DNA of 64,000 bases, from contig VAXW01000002.1 in assembly GCA_005884115.1 (NCBI GenBank), positions 124,001 to 188,000 of the forward strand. Direction: 5' to 3'. Numbering within the stretch: the stretch's first letter is position 1; each line of letters opens with the position of its first letter. Shown one piece after another: positions 54,498-63,238 of this stretch. The translations under genes were made by a program, and so were the position numbers. This stretch comes from Actinomycetota bacterium (GTDB taxonomy: Bacteria > Actinomycetota > Thermoleophilia > Solirubrobacterales > Solirubrobacteraceae). Below the pieces are notes generated by a model, which was not told the origin of the DNA, made no database searches, and was given only the letters and a program-made list of their open reading frames with translations.

Positions 54498-55673
54498 TCA
54501 CCGATCGACATCGTAGGCCAGCGCACGCTCGTAGACGGCGAGCATCGCGGCGACGTGATGCTCCACGGCGAACGCCTGCTCGGCACGAGCACGCCCGGCG
54601 CGCCCCATCGCCCGCGACCGTTCGGGGTCTGCGGCGAGGTCGGCGACGGCTCGTGCCCAGGCGCTTGGCTCGCGCGGCGGCAGCAGGAAGCCCTCCCGCC
54701 CATGCTCGACGATCTCACTCGGTCCGCCGACCTCGGTTGCGAGAACCGGTACCTCCAGCGCCATCGCCTCGACCAGGACGCGGCCGAAGGGCTCCTCGCT
54801 GGAGGGCAGTAGCAGCACGTCCAGCGCGCGGACGAGCTCGGGGACGTCATCACGCTCGCCCAGCCACGAGACCCGCTCCTGCAGGCCGGCGTGCTCGACA
54901 AGCTCGCGCAGCCGGGCGACGTACGCCTCGTTGTCAAGGCGCGTTGCGCGGTCGACGAACTTGGCCGATCCGATCAGCAACAGATGGGCGTCCACGCCCT
55001 CGTCGCGCAGCAGCCGAAGCGCTTCGATCGCGGTGTCCTGACCCTTCCACGCGGTCAGCTGCGCCACGACGCCGAGCAGCACGCGTCGCTCTCCAGCGCG
55101 TCCCAACCGAGCCCGGGCGTGTGCGCGATCGATCCGCCCGGGGTTCCAGCGAGCGAGATCCACGGGGCTGTGAACGACCTCCAGGAGCGCACTCGGCGCC
55201 ACGTCCTGTACCGAGCGGGCCGTGTAGCGCGAGTTGGCGACGACGATCGTGGCGGTTGCCGCGATCATGCGCAGAGTGGCGCTTGCGAGCAGCGCGCGAG
55301 GCAGGCAATCGCGCACGTGGACCACGCGGGCTACGCGGGTGCGGGGCGAGAGCCCGACGATCAACCCTGAGCGGATTGAGTTGGCATGCACGATCTCGCA
55401 TCCGTGCCGCCGCGCCAGCCGCCCGACCTGCGCCCCGGCAACCGCGATCTCGGTGAGCGCCCAGGGCGTATGCAGCGGGTGCAGCCTGAGGCTTCCGGCG
55501 GTGCCTACGATGCGGCTAACCGGCACATCGAGCTGCTCTATGGCCTGCTGGAGAGCGCCGGCAGGGCACGCCACGTGCGCCTTCACGCTCTCTGGCAGCC
55601 CGCCCAGCAGGCCCAGGAGCGAATACTCGCCGCCGCTGACCGTCGCGGTGTGGTTGACGTAGAGAACCTTCAC
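54498..55673 (-). CDS. Glycosyltransferase family 4
   Basis: 391 residues from GTG at 55673, which overlaps the TGA of the upstream GT4 in GTGA. N-terminal: VLYVNHTATVSGGEYSLLGL and GCEIVHANSIRSGLIVGLSP. C-terminal: VLLGVVAQLTAWKGQDTAIE, HLLLIGSAKFVDRA and the donor site SSEEPFGRVLVEAMALEVPV (EX7E). Member of the minus-strand envelope glycan run with asnB. Confidence 0.88.
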   Translation of the reverse strand: MKVLYVNHTATVSGGEYSLLGLLGGLPESVKAHVACPAGALQQAIEQLDVPVSRIVGTAGSLRLHPLHTPWALTEIAVAGAQVGRLARRHGCEIVHANSIRSGLIVGLSPRTRVARVVHVRDCLPRALLASATLRMIAATATIVVANSRYTARSVQDVAPSALLEVVHSPVDLARWNPGRIDRAHARARLGRAGERRVLLGVVAQLTAWKGQDTAIEALRLLRDEGVDAHLLLIGSAKFVDRATRLDNEAYVARLRELVEHAGLQERVSWLGERDDVPELVRALDVLLLPSSEEPFGRVLVEAMALEVPVLATEVGGPSEIVEHGREGFLLPPREPSAWARAVADLAADPERSRAMGRAGRARAEQAFAVEHHVAAMLAVYERALAYDVDR

Positions 55674-56815
55674 GGCGAGTCGAGCAGCTCCAGCAGCGCC
55701 GCCTGCACGCGCAGTGCTATCGCGGGCCACGCAAGGTCTCGTGCGCGCGCGGCGCCCGCGCGACCCAGCTTGGATGCAAGCTCGTGGTCGAGCAGGAGCC
55801 GCGTCGTCGCCTCCGCGACCTCCACCGGATCGCTGGGGTCGACGAGCAGACCGGTCTCGCCATCGACGATCGCCTCGCGGGCACCGCCCACGCTCCCGCC
55901 GAGGGCGGGCTTGCCAAACGCTCCGGCCTCCAGATAGGCGATCCCGAACCCCTCGCCGGCGAGGTGACCGCCCGGCAGCCGGCTGGGCATTGCCACCAGG
56001 TCGGCGCGCCGCAGCCACTCATCGCGCTGTCCGTCCGAGACGGCGCCGAGGAAGCTGACCGCGTGGCTGACTCCGTGAGCGCGTGCCAGCTCTTCAAGAC
56101 CCGGGCGCAGCGAGCCCTCGCCGATTACGAGCCAGTGCGCGTCGGGCACCTTCGCGAGAACGAGCGGAAGAGCCTGCAGCATGACGTCATGGCCCTTGTA
56201 GCGCTCCTCCAGGCGCGCGATCGTGAGGATCGTCGGACGATCGGCCCTCCGCGGCGTCGCATCGACGGGAATGTCGACTCCGGGCGGTATCAGCTGCAGG
56301 CGCCGCGGCGTGGCGCCGGTGCCGGCGATCAACTCGGCGGTGTACGCGCTGATCGCGATCGACAGATCCGCTTCGCGCGCGGCGAAGGCGGCAAGGCGAC
56401 CCCGCGCGCCGATCTCTTCGGCGTAGAAGTACTGGCACGTTCGCGCTCCAAGCAGCCGGCGGGAGAGGGTGGCCGCGGGGCTGGTGACGACGTGCGCACT
56501 GAGCGTGAGCTGCGGGCGGAAGCGAAGCGCCTCGCCAGCGCCCGCGGCATTTAGCGCGGCCATCCTGGCCGCGCGCGGAGCTATCGGGCGCCCGCGTCGG
56601 CCGCCCGCGCGCACCCTGCGCACCGCCAGCCCGCTGGAGTCGTCGAAGGCCGCCGCGTCACGATCGTCGAGCGCCACCACCAGTGTCCGGAAGGCGTCCA
56701 TCCCTGCGGCGAGACGATGGACGACCTGCTGGATTCCCCCGGGGGCGGGAGGAAAGTCCGGCGTGAGGATGAGCAGCCGCGGCCTGCGGGACGGCCCCGG
56801 ACTGTTACAGGTCAT
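55670..56815 (-). CDS. Glycosyltransferase family 4
   Basis: 381 residues. N-terminal: RLLILTPDFPPAPGGIQQVV with the GG nucleotide-sugar loop. C-terminal: RPTILTIARLEERYKGHDVM, DAHWLVIGEGSLRPGLEELA and PGGHLAGEGFGIAYLEAGAF (donor site). Resembles PimB/PimC-type mannosyltransferases in layout. Its start overlaps the asnB stop by 11 bases, its stop overlaps the next GT4 start. Confidence 0.88.
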   Translation of the reverse strand: MTCNSPGPSRRPRLLILTPDFPPAPGGIQQVVHRLAAGMDAFRTLVVALDDRDAAAFDDSSGLAVRRVRAGGRRGRPIAPRAARMAALNAAGAGEALRFRPQLTLSAHVVTSPAATLSRRLLGARTCQYFYAEEIGARGRLAAFAAREADLSIAISAYTAELIAGTGATPRRLQLIPPGVDIPVDATPRRADRPTILTIARLEERYKGHDVMLQALPLVLAKVPDAHWLVIGEGSLRPGLEELARAHGVSHAVSFLGAVSDGQRDEWLRRADLVAMPSRLPGGHLAGEGFGIAYLEAGAFGKPALGGSVGGAREAIVDGETGLLVDPSDPVEVAEATTRLLLDHELASKLGRAGAARARDLAWPAIALRVQAALLELLDSP

Positions 56816-58682
56816 CGAGTCCGCAGAACCGATCGGCCCACAGGCCGAGAGCGAGCAGCGGCCAGAGCTGGTCGCTGTGGTCGTGGCGAGCAGATGCGTG
56901 CTCGGTCGCGAGCGCGGACACTGCCCGGCCGTCGAAGTAGCCCTCCTGAAAGAGCACGCCGCGATCGAGCTGACGCCCCAGCACCGGTGCGAGGGGGCCG
57001 CGCAGCCACTCAGCGGCCGGCACCCTGAAGGCCGTCTTGCGGTAGCGCCCGCCCCTGTGCGTGGCCACGATGTCGGGCCGAAGCATCTCGTGCACGAGCC
57101 TCTTTCCGCCGCCGGCCAGGTGCAGCGAGGTATCGATCGAGCCCGCGAGCTCCGCCAGTCCGCCGTGCAGGAAGGCGGTGCGAATCTCGAGCGAGCACAG
57201 CATGCTCGCGCGATCGGTCTTCATCAGCACGTCATCCGGGAGATAATGGACCTGATCGAGGTGCATCAGCCACCGTGAGGTCGATCCGTTCAGCTCGCCA
57301 GCCTTTGCCGCAAGGTCCGCCAGCAGGCCCTCTTCGCGCACGCCCGCCAGACGCGGGCCGTAGAGGTCGCCGCGGCGATGCCGCCGCCCGCTCGTCACCC
57401 AGTCGAGATTGCGCTCGAGCAGCGGCGAGGATCCGAGTCGCATGGCGAAGCGCCTACCGTGCGGCACCCGCTCGGATTGGCGCATCAGCAGGCCGAGCAG
57501 GCGATTGGCGGAGGTCGGCATGCCGGAGGTGACCCGCATCGAGCGCTCGAGCCAGCGGTAGCGTGGATAGCCGCCGAACAGCTCGTCAGAGCCCTCGCCG
57601 CCGAGGGCCACGGTGACGCGGGGGCGGGCGAACTCCGAGAGCGCGTGCAGCGGCAGGACGGCCGGGTCGGCCAGGGGCTGGTCGAGCGCCGCCAGCACGG
57701 CCGGTGCGCGCTGTTCGACGTCCGCCTGCGTGAGCGTGACCTCGTGGTGGTCGCAGTCGAGCCGCTCGGCGACCGTCCGCGCCTGCATGGTCTCGCTGAC
57801 CGAGCCGATGTCGTAGCCGACCGTGAACGTCTGCAGCCGCTGCGAGGTCTCACGTGCGGCGGTCACGGCGACGAGCGTCGAGTCGACCCCTCCGCTGAGA
57901 AACACGCCCACGGGGACGTCGGCGACCATCCGCGTCCGCACCGACTCGCCGAATAGCTCCTTGGCCTGGACTGTGAGGGCCTCGAGCGACTCGTGACGCT
58001 CGAGCCCGCGCTGCGCGGGCGACCACCAGCGGCGCGCTTTGCAGCGGCCTGTTCCGCGCTGCCAGCTGAGCAGGTGTCCCGGCGGCAGCTGCCGCACGCG
58101 CCGGGCGATCGTTCCCGGTCCCGGGACATACGCGAACACGAAGAAGGCGTCGATCGCCGCCGCGTCTAGCTCGCGCAGCGCCGGTCTCGCCTCTGCCAGC
58201 GCGGTCAGCTCGGATGCGAATGCGAGCTCCCCATCGTGCTCGTGCAGGAACAGCGGCTTCTCGCCGAAGCGGTCGCGTGCGAGCAGCAGGCGCTGGCGCT
58301 CCTGGTCCCAGATCGCGAAGGCGAACATGCCCTCGAGCGCGTGCACGAGCGCGTCGCCGTACTCCTCGTAGAGGTGCACGAGCACCTCCGTGTCCGTTCC
58401 GGTCGAAAAGCGGTGGCCGCTACGGCGCAGGTCCTCCCGCAGCTTGCGGTGGTTGTAGATCTCGCCGTTGAACGCCACCCAGACCGACCCATCCTCGTTG
58501 CACAGCGGCTGATGGCCGCCGGCGAGGTCGACGATCGAGAGGCGGCGAGCGCCGATCGTCACGCCGCCGCGTGGATCGGTGTGAATCCCCTCGTCGTCGG
58601 GGCCACGGTGCCGCAGCACAGCGCACATCGTGCGCACCGCCCGTCCGTCCGCGTCATCGGTGCTGCCGGCGATCCCACACAC
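56805..58682 (-). CDS. asnB: Asparagine synthase (glutamine-hydrolysing)
   Basis: 625 residues from GTG at 58682. This start is chosen because it gives Met-Cys-Gly-Ile-Ala-Gly: after Met removal Cys is the N-terminal glutaminase nucleophile. An ATG four codons upstream would bury it. Glutaminase blocks: HRGPDDEGIHTDPRGGVTIG, VAFNGEIYNHRKLREDLRR. Synthetase P-loop: GVFLSGGVDSTLVAV. C-terminal LPDDVLMKTDRASMLCSLEI is typical. In glycan clusters such enzymes (WbpS-like) amidate sugar acids. First gene of the minus-strand run. Confidence 0.9.
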   Translation of the reverse strand: MCGIAGSTDDADGRAVRTMCAVLRHRGPDDEGIHTDPRGGVTIGARRLSIVDLAGGHQPLCNEDGSVWVAFNGEIYNHRKLREDLRRSGHRFSTGTDTEVLVHLYEEYGDALVHALEGMFAFAIWDQERQRLLLARDRFGEKPLFLHEHDGELAFASELTALAEARPALRELDAAAIDAFFVFAYVPGPGTIARRVRQLPPGHLLSWQRGTGRCKARRWWSPAQRGLERHESLEALTVQAKELFGESVRTRMVADVPVGVFLSGGVDSTLVAVTAARETSQRLQTFTVGYDIGSVSETMQARTVAERLDCDHHEVTLTQADVEQRAPAVLAALDQPLADPAVLPLHALSEFARPRVTVALGGEGSDELFGGYPRYRWLERSMRVTSGMPTSANRLLGLLMRQSERVPHGRRFAMRLGSSPLLERNLDWVTSGRRHRRGDLYGPRLAGVREEGLLADLAAKAGELNGSTSRWLMHLDQVHYLPDDVLMKTDRASMLCSLEIRTAFLHGGLAELAGSIDTSLHLAGGGKRLVHEMLRPDIVATHRGGRYRKTAFRVPAAEWLRGPLAPVLGRQLDRGVLFQEGYFDGRAVSALATEHASARHDHSDQLWPLLALGLWADRFCGLDDL

Positions 58683-58843
58683 GCGAGCAAACATAGATCA
58701 TCGCCAACCGCGCTCGGTGGCCGCAGCGGTCGTAGCGGCACGAAACGGTCCACTCCTCGACATGTCTCCTCAAGCAGGCAGATCCTGGCGCCGATTAGGC
58801 CCCCGACACTGCCCTCGGCGACCGTCAGCATCACCGCTCGAAC

Positions 58844-60193
58844 ATGTCCGCAGCCCTCACTCGCCAGCTGACAGCCGCGCTCGCCTTGACCGCCGCGATC
58901 GCCGCCGGCGCCCAGGACGCTGCCGCACGCGCTCCCAGCGGTGAACGAGTCGGACTGTGCACCATCACGGCCGAAGTGGCTTCGGGCGTGGTCGCCTACG
59001 GCGAACCGGCCACGATTGCCGGGGCGGTGGCCTGCCCGGAAGGGGAAGCGGCGGCAGGGCTCCAGTTGACCGTCCACCAGCATTCGGCTGGGTCACCCGG
59101 CTTCAGCGTAGTGGGAACCGCGAGCATCGACGCGAGCAACGCGTACAGCTTCACCTCCGGCGCGATCGACTCGCCGTCCGCGTTCTACGTGAGCTTGGAA
59201 CGCTCGCGCAGCCCCCGCGTCCGGGTGCGAGCGACGCCGCGCATCTCGATCGCCTCCTCGCCCGCGGCCGGCGCGCTGCTCTCGCTCTCCAGCCACCGTG
59301 GGCAGAGCGCGCCCACCGGCAGCAGGGTGACGTTCAGCGGCGCCGTCTCACCCGCGAGCGCCGGCGCGCTCGTGACGCTGCAGCGCGAGGTTCCAGGCGG
59401 GGGCGAACGCTGGCGACCCATTGGCCTCGCGCAGACCGACGCCGAGGGCGCCTACACGATCGCACGCACTTTCCACGCGCCCGGCGAAGTGGTGGTTCGC
59501 GCGGTCGTGCACTTCGGCGGCCGCACGCTCGCCGCTGGGTCCCTGCCTCTGACATACACGCTCCTGAGGCGCCAGAACCCACGCCTGACGATCGACGCTT
59601 CGGCCGGCGCGCTGGCGTTCGGCCAAGCGGTGACCATCAGCGGTACGGCGCCCGGGGCGCCAAACGCCCCGGTGACGCTGCTGGCGCGCACGGGGGGCAG
59701 AGGGTTCGCGCCGCTGGCCGTGACGACCACCGACAGCACCGGCGCTTACTCCTTCGCGGGCCAGGTGCCGCTCCAGATCACTGCGTATCGCGTCTCGGGC
59801 GCGGGGACGCGCTCGGTCACCGTGCGCGAGGCCGTACACCCGGTGCTGAGCGAAGCGGTCTCCTCGGCGAGCGCTCCGGCCGGCTCTCCGCTCGCCTTCT
59901 CGGGCACCCTCACTCCGGCCCACGAAGGAGAGCTGGTTTTGCTGGAGCGAGCGAATCCAAGCGGGCTGTCCTTCCACGTCGTGGATTCGGCGCGCGTGGG
60001 CGCCGGCTCGACCTACTCGATCACCCACACCTTCCTCTACCCCGGCTCCGCCCGCGTCAGAATCGCTGTGCGCCGCGACTCGGAGCTCCAGAGCGTGGTC
60101 ACCGAATCGCGCGTGATTCAGGTCACGCCCCCACTCCGGTCCCGGGCCGCTGCGTTTCCCGAAGCGCTCGCGGCCCAGGCCAGCTCCAGCTAG
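58844..60193 (+). CDS. Secreted protein with repeated Ig-like modules
   Basis: 449 residues. Signal peptide about 1-29 (LTAALALTAAIAAGAQDAAA). Then an N-terminal module with VGLCTITAEVASGVVAYGEP and VACPEGEAAAGLQLTVHQHS, and three Ig-like modules of similar pattern (SRVTFSGAVSPASAGALVTL; AVTISGTAPGAPNAPVTLLA; PLAFSGTLTPAHEGELVLLE), each ending with a Tyr-x-x strand. No catalytic signature. Probably a surface or matrix protein. Divergent from asnB, 161 bases apart. Confidence 0.75.
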   Translation: MSAALTRQLTAALALTAAIAAGAQDAAARAPSGERVGLCTITAEVASGVVAYGEPATIAGAVACPEGEAAAGLQLTVHQHSAGSPGFSVVGTASIDASNAYSFTSGAIDSPSAFYVSLERSRSPRVRVRATPRISIASSPAAGALLSLSSHRGQSAPTGSRVTFSGAVSPASAGALVTLQREVPGGGERWRPIGLAQTDAEGAYTIARTFHAPGEVVVRAVVHFGGRTLAAGSLPLTYTLLRRQNPRLTIDASAGALAFGQAVTISGTAPGAPNAPVTLLARTGGRGFAPLAVTTTDSTGAYSFAGQVPLQITAYRVSGAGTRSVTVREAVHPVLSEAVSSASAPAGSPLAFSGTLTPAHEGELVLLERANPSGLSFHVVDSARVGAGSTYSITHTFLYPGSARVRIAVRRDSELQSVVTESRVIQVTPPLRSRAAAFPEALAAQASSS

Positions 60194-60217
60194 GCCCGGC
60201 CTTCCCATCCCCAAATG

Positions 60218-60236
60218 CCCCGCAAACGCGGGGTTT
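60218..60236 (+). terminator. Intrinsic terminator-like hairpin after the Ig-like protein gene
   Basis: Stem CCCCGC/GCGGGG (6 bp) with loop AAAC, followed by TTT. It lies 25 bases after the stop of the secreted protein gene and suits factor-independent termination. Confidence 0.6.
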
Positions 60237-60345
60237 GCCGAAAGGCTCCTCAGCAATGGGGTCCGGGTGACAGCGGGGTGCAATACACCGCATCGCCTCC
60301 CTTGCGGGCTGCATGCTCGCAGCCAAACGCGTGACAGCGTGATCT

Positions 60346-61023
60346 CTATGCCTCCTGGCCTTGCGCAGCCAGATCCACGCGGCGCTGTAAATAGCCGCGC
60401 GGATGCCACGTCATGAAGAACTTTTCGCACTGCGTATCGACGCGGAACTCGGGGTGCGCGGGAAGCCATTTTTCGAGCGCCTCCATCGGGCCGGGCCCGA
60501 ACCGGGGGGAGACAGGATGGCCGTTGAGGTGAGTGTCCTCGACGACCATGTAGCTGCGCGGGCTCACCATCGGGCCGTAGCAATCGAGCTCCTGCAGCAC
60601 GTGGTCACACTTGTGGCTGGAATCGAGGATCACCATGGTCGTGTCCGCGGCGTGGGCCCTTATGCGCTCGACGACCTCCGGCGCCGTCGAAGACCCCTCG
60701 ATGTATGTGATCCTCGGATGCTGGGGCAGGTCAGGTCTGTTGCGGATGTCTACCGTAAGCACTCGTCCGTGATCAAGGAGGTCGCAGATCGACGCCAGAT
60801 AAAATGCGCCGCCGCCGAAATTGGTTCCCGTCTCGATGATCAGATCGGGGCGTACCCGCGCGAGTATCTCCTGGTAGATCCACAGGTCGAAAGGCGATTT
60901 CATGACCCGCGTACCGAGCCACGTCGTGTCCTCTGACCACCACGTTCGCTGCTTCTGGTGGTACCACATGCGGTGAAAGAGGCCGGTGATTGCCTTTCCG
61001 CCGGCGGGCACGTGCCAAGCCAC
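60346..61023 (-). CDS. CmcI-like (cephalosporin hydroxylase family) methyltransferase
   Basis: 225 residues. TTWLGTRVMKSPFDLWIYQE, RPDLIIETGTNFGGGAFYLA and GRVLTVDIRNRPDLPQHPRI with VILDSSHKCDHVLQELD are the PF04989 (CmcI) pattern: a SAM-binding fold with a conserved His/Asp pair (SSHKCDHV). Family members methylate sugars or rhamnosyl groups in glycan clusters. Acceptor unknown. The ATG at 61023 is taken; the run upstream has no family match. Confidence 0.83.
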   Translation of the reverse strand: MAWHVPAGGKAITGLFHRMWYHQKQRTWWSEDTTWLGTRVMKSPFDLWIYQEILARVRPDLIIETGTNFGGGAFYLASICDLLDHGRVLTVDIRNRPDLPQHPRITYIEGSSTAPEVVERIRAHAADTTMVILDSSHKCDHVLQELDCYGPMVSPRSYMVVEDTHLNGHPVSPRFGPGPMEALEKWLPAHPEFRVDTQCEKFFMTWHPRGYLQRRVDLAAQGQEA

Positions 61024-61256
61024 CGCTGCACCTCGATCATCAATTTCATCCGGTCATTGTCTCCTGCCTCCCCACGTCGGTCGACACGGCGACGACTGAG
61101 CGGTCCAAGGCTACCGGCAGAATCGCGGGCGCGCGGCGGGCGCGCTCGGCCCGGCGTGGCTCACGCGCATCGGCGCCGATCGCGCCAGGTGCAGGAGTTT
61201 ACGCCCGCATGCCGGCGCATAGCACCCGGCAGGCCGGCGCCGGCCCCCGAGGTCGG

Positions 61257-61297
61257 TGGTAAGGAAGGGGTCTCCGGTTCGAGTCCGGAGCTGGGCT
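61257..61297 (+). pseudogene. tRNA-Thr(GGT) 3' half
   Basis: From TGGTAAGGAAG on, the sequence is a tRNA 3' half: anticodon GGT with its 3' loop AA, stem GGAAG, variable GGGTC, T-arm TCCGG/TTCGAGT/CCGGA, then acceptor GCTGGGC and T as discriminator. The bases before it (GGTCGG) cannot pair as the anticodon stem, and no D-arm or 5' acceptor strand lies upstream. So it is truncated at the anticodon loop, typical of an attachment site left by an integrative element. Confidence 0.75.
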
Positions 61298-61415
61298 CTC
61301 GGCGAAAGCCCTGCAATCGCGCGCCTCTCCCCACCCTGGCGGCGACGCGGCGACAGGCGCCCAGGACTTCAGGCCCGCGCGTGCTGCCCATTCGCGGCGT
61401 TGCCGAACCGAAAGC

Positions 61416-61723
61416 ATGGGCCTTCAACTTCAAGATCTCCGACTCGCTCATTGACCGCTATGCCGCCGGGCCGAGCGCGAGCACAATCGAGACCGCGAGC
61501 AGGCTACGAGAGGCAGTTGCAGTCGCGCTTGGGGGGCTACCGGGTATTTCTCCAGGGCTCTTATCGCAACAGCACCGGAGTGACCGACCTCGACAATGTC
61601 GACATCGTCGGGCTGGCCACCACCGTGCACAGCACTCGCGGTGGACCGCCGGCGACGAACCCGTTGACATGGGATGAGATCTTCGGACGTGTAGAACGCC
61701 GGCTCGCGAGCGACTCCCGATAG
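61416..61723 (+). pseudogene. CD-NTase-like nucleotidyltransferase remnant (CBASS-type cyclase family)
   Basis: N-terminal pattern of an oligonucleotide-cyclase family protein: AFNFKISDSLIDRYAAGPSA and STIETAS are in one frame, then RYERQLQSRLGGYRVFLQGS and YRNSTGVTDLDNVDIVGL in another. GSY.N.T and an acidic pair are the family signature, but the pair reads NVD where DVD would be expected. Two frame breaks are visible (at about 61419, after the ATG, and about 61500), and the frame stops at 61723 after ~100 residues although a whole enzyme needs ~300. The 3' part and any effector gene are missing. Confidence 0.6.
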
Positions 61724-61759
61724 CGAGCCGCTCACGACGCAAGCCACCGGTGTCTGGCG

Positions 61760-62295
61760 TTAGGAGCGCCGCTTGAACACGGCGGCCATTAGAACGAGGC
61801 CGTCGACGAGCACGATCCGGCCGAGCGCGGTGCTCACCGTTGCCCATGCCGTTCCAGCGAGCGCCCGGGCGGCCGTAAACGCCGAGGCCCAGATCGTGCA
61901 GCCGGCAAGCGTCATCGCAACGAAGCCGGGTAACGGAATACGCTGAGCGCCGGCGGGCAGGGATACGAACCTCCGGGCTAGCGGGGGGAGCCTGGCGATC
62001 AGGACGGCGGGGGTTCCGTGCCTCTCGAGCAGCCGCTCCGAGCTCTGAAGCACGCCGCCGGCGCTGGGGATCCGTTCGAGCGCGCGGGTGGCGCCGAGCG
62101 CGTAGGCGATCAGCGAGCCGACGAGGTTCCCGGCGGTGGCGGCAACGACCGCGCCCGGGAAGCTCATCCAGCCTTGGTGGACAGCGAACCCGAGAACAGC
62201 AGCGTGACCTCGCTCGGGATCGGGGTGCATGCGCTCTCAGGGACCATCAGCAGGAAGACGCCGAGGACCCCGAAGCGGGTGATGACGCTGGTCAT
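61760..62295 (-). pseudogene. DedA-family membrane protein, frameshifted
   Basis: From ATG 62295 the frame reads MTSVITRFGVLGVFLLMVPE then SACTPIPSEVTLLFSG, the DedA N-terminus, and then stops. The rest continues in another frame: FAVHQGWMSFPGAVVAATAG, NLVGSLIAYALGATRALERI, FVSLPAGAQRIPLPGFV. A single missing base near 62189-62191 (at the GGGTTC run) would restore it. DedA (SNARE-associated) proteins are lipid flippases. If not a sequencing error it is a pseudogene. Confidence 0.7.
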
Positions 62296-62373
62296 CGGTC
62301 GGCGCCAGAGAGCGTGGCGACTGCGGGCGCGTCGACGGCGCGGGCTGCGAGAATCCCCAGGACGATAAGAGCC

Positions 62374-62400
62374 ATTAGATGTCAAGCCTACTTATCTAAT
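62374..62400. promoter_or_regulatory. Inverted repeat, likely MarR operator
   Basis: ATTAGAT (62374-62380) and ATCTAAT (62394-62400) form a perfect 7-bp inverted repeat separated by 13 bases, an AT-rich palindrome in GC-rich DNA, between the DedA start and the MarR start. Divergent MarR genes commonly repress themselves and their neighbour from such sites. Confidence 0.55.
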
Positions 62401-62905
62401 GCCGCCACCACGCCGACTCCCCGTGGGAGGCTGCCGAGGCGCTCGCTGCGGTCGCGCCACTGGCCAGCCGTTGGACCGAACGGCTGCTTGCCGGCCACGA
62501 TCCGCCGGTGACGATCGCTCAGTTCCTCGCGCTGCGTGCGATCGGCGGCGAGGGCCTCTCGGCATCGGAGCTGGCGCGGCGCACAGGTAGTCTCGGGCCC
62601 GGCCGTATCGCAGCTACTCACCGGCCTGGCCGACTCGGGGTTGCTGCAGCGCCGCGAGTTCGCAGACGAACGACGTCGCCAGACGCTCGCGGTCTCCCTA
62701 ACCGGTCGCATCGGCCAATGCGCTGCTGCGCGATCGCTTCTCCCAGCTGCTGTCCGAGCTTCCCCGGCCGGACGCTGACCACCTCGCACGCGCGCTTTCG
62801 CATCTTGAAGCAGTGCTTGCCGGGTCGCCGCCGCCTCGGCGACCACCGCGCCCGCCCCCGCCACCACCGCACGGCCACCCGCCGAGACCACGCCACGAGC
62901 GCTGA
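62399..62905 (+). pseudogene. MarR-family regulator, frameshifted
   Basis: Three frames must be joined to give a MarR protein: WEAAEALAAVAPLASRWTER then LLAGHDPPVTIAQFLALRAI; then VSGPAVSQLLTGLADSGLLQ and RREFADERRRQTLAVSLT (recognition helix and wing); then ANALLRDRFSQLLSELPRPD and HLARALSHLEAVLAGS. Breaks lie near 62587 and 62705, and the ATG at 62399 is in yet another frame. Proline-rich low complexity closes it. Divergent from the broken DedA gene. Confidence 0.7.
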
Positions 62906-63238
62906 CGACAGTCGATGACGGTCCGCATCCGTGGCGTTCGCCGGCGTTGGTCGTGATCGTCGCCCCGTCGACCCATGTGTTCGCCGGCGGCTGTTGGGTC
63001 CCGGGATATAGCCGCGCGTAGAGCCACTGCCGTGCTCGGACGCGCTCCGGGACCGAAGCAGGTCCGCCGTCCACGCTGGGGTCGCGAAGCTGCTGCTCGC
63101 GAATCGCGGGGCTAAGCGCGCCTGCTTCTCGTGCGCGAGCGGTAGCCAGCGCCGAGGCGCATCTCACTGCTGCAGCGGACGAAGGCCGACGTCGCATCAA
63201 GCGCAGCGAGACGCGCTCTTCAGCAGACGTTCGACGTA
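62906..63238. other. Uncharacterised stretch inside the degraded islet
   Basis: 333 bases. A minus-strand frame across it reads RARQWLYARLYPGTQQPPAN and could be a decayed coding remnant, but no family or start codon supports it. Nothing else recognised. Confidence 0.4.

Noticed and set aside
55674-56018. Upstream extension of the GT4 at 54498
   Set aside because: It would overlap the preceding GT4 entirely; GTG at 55673 fits the conserved VLYVNHTATVSGG start and the GTGA overlap.
61231-61256. Palindrome GGCCGGCGCCGGCC before the tRNA-Thr fragment
   Set aside because: GC-only palindromes are frequent in this DNA; could not be tied to a function or to the tRNA 5' half.
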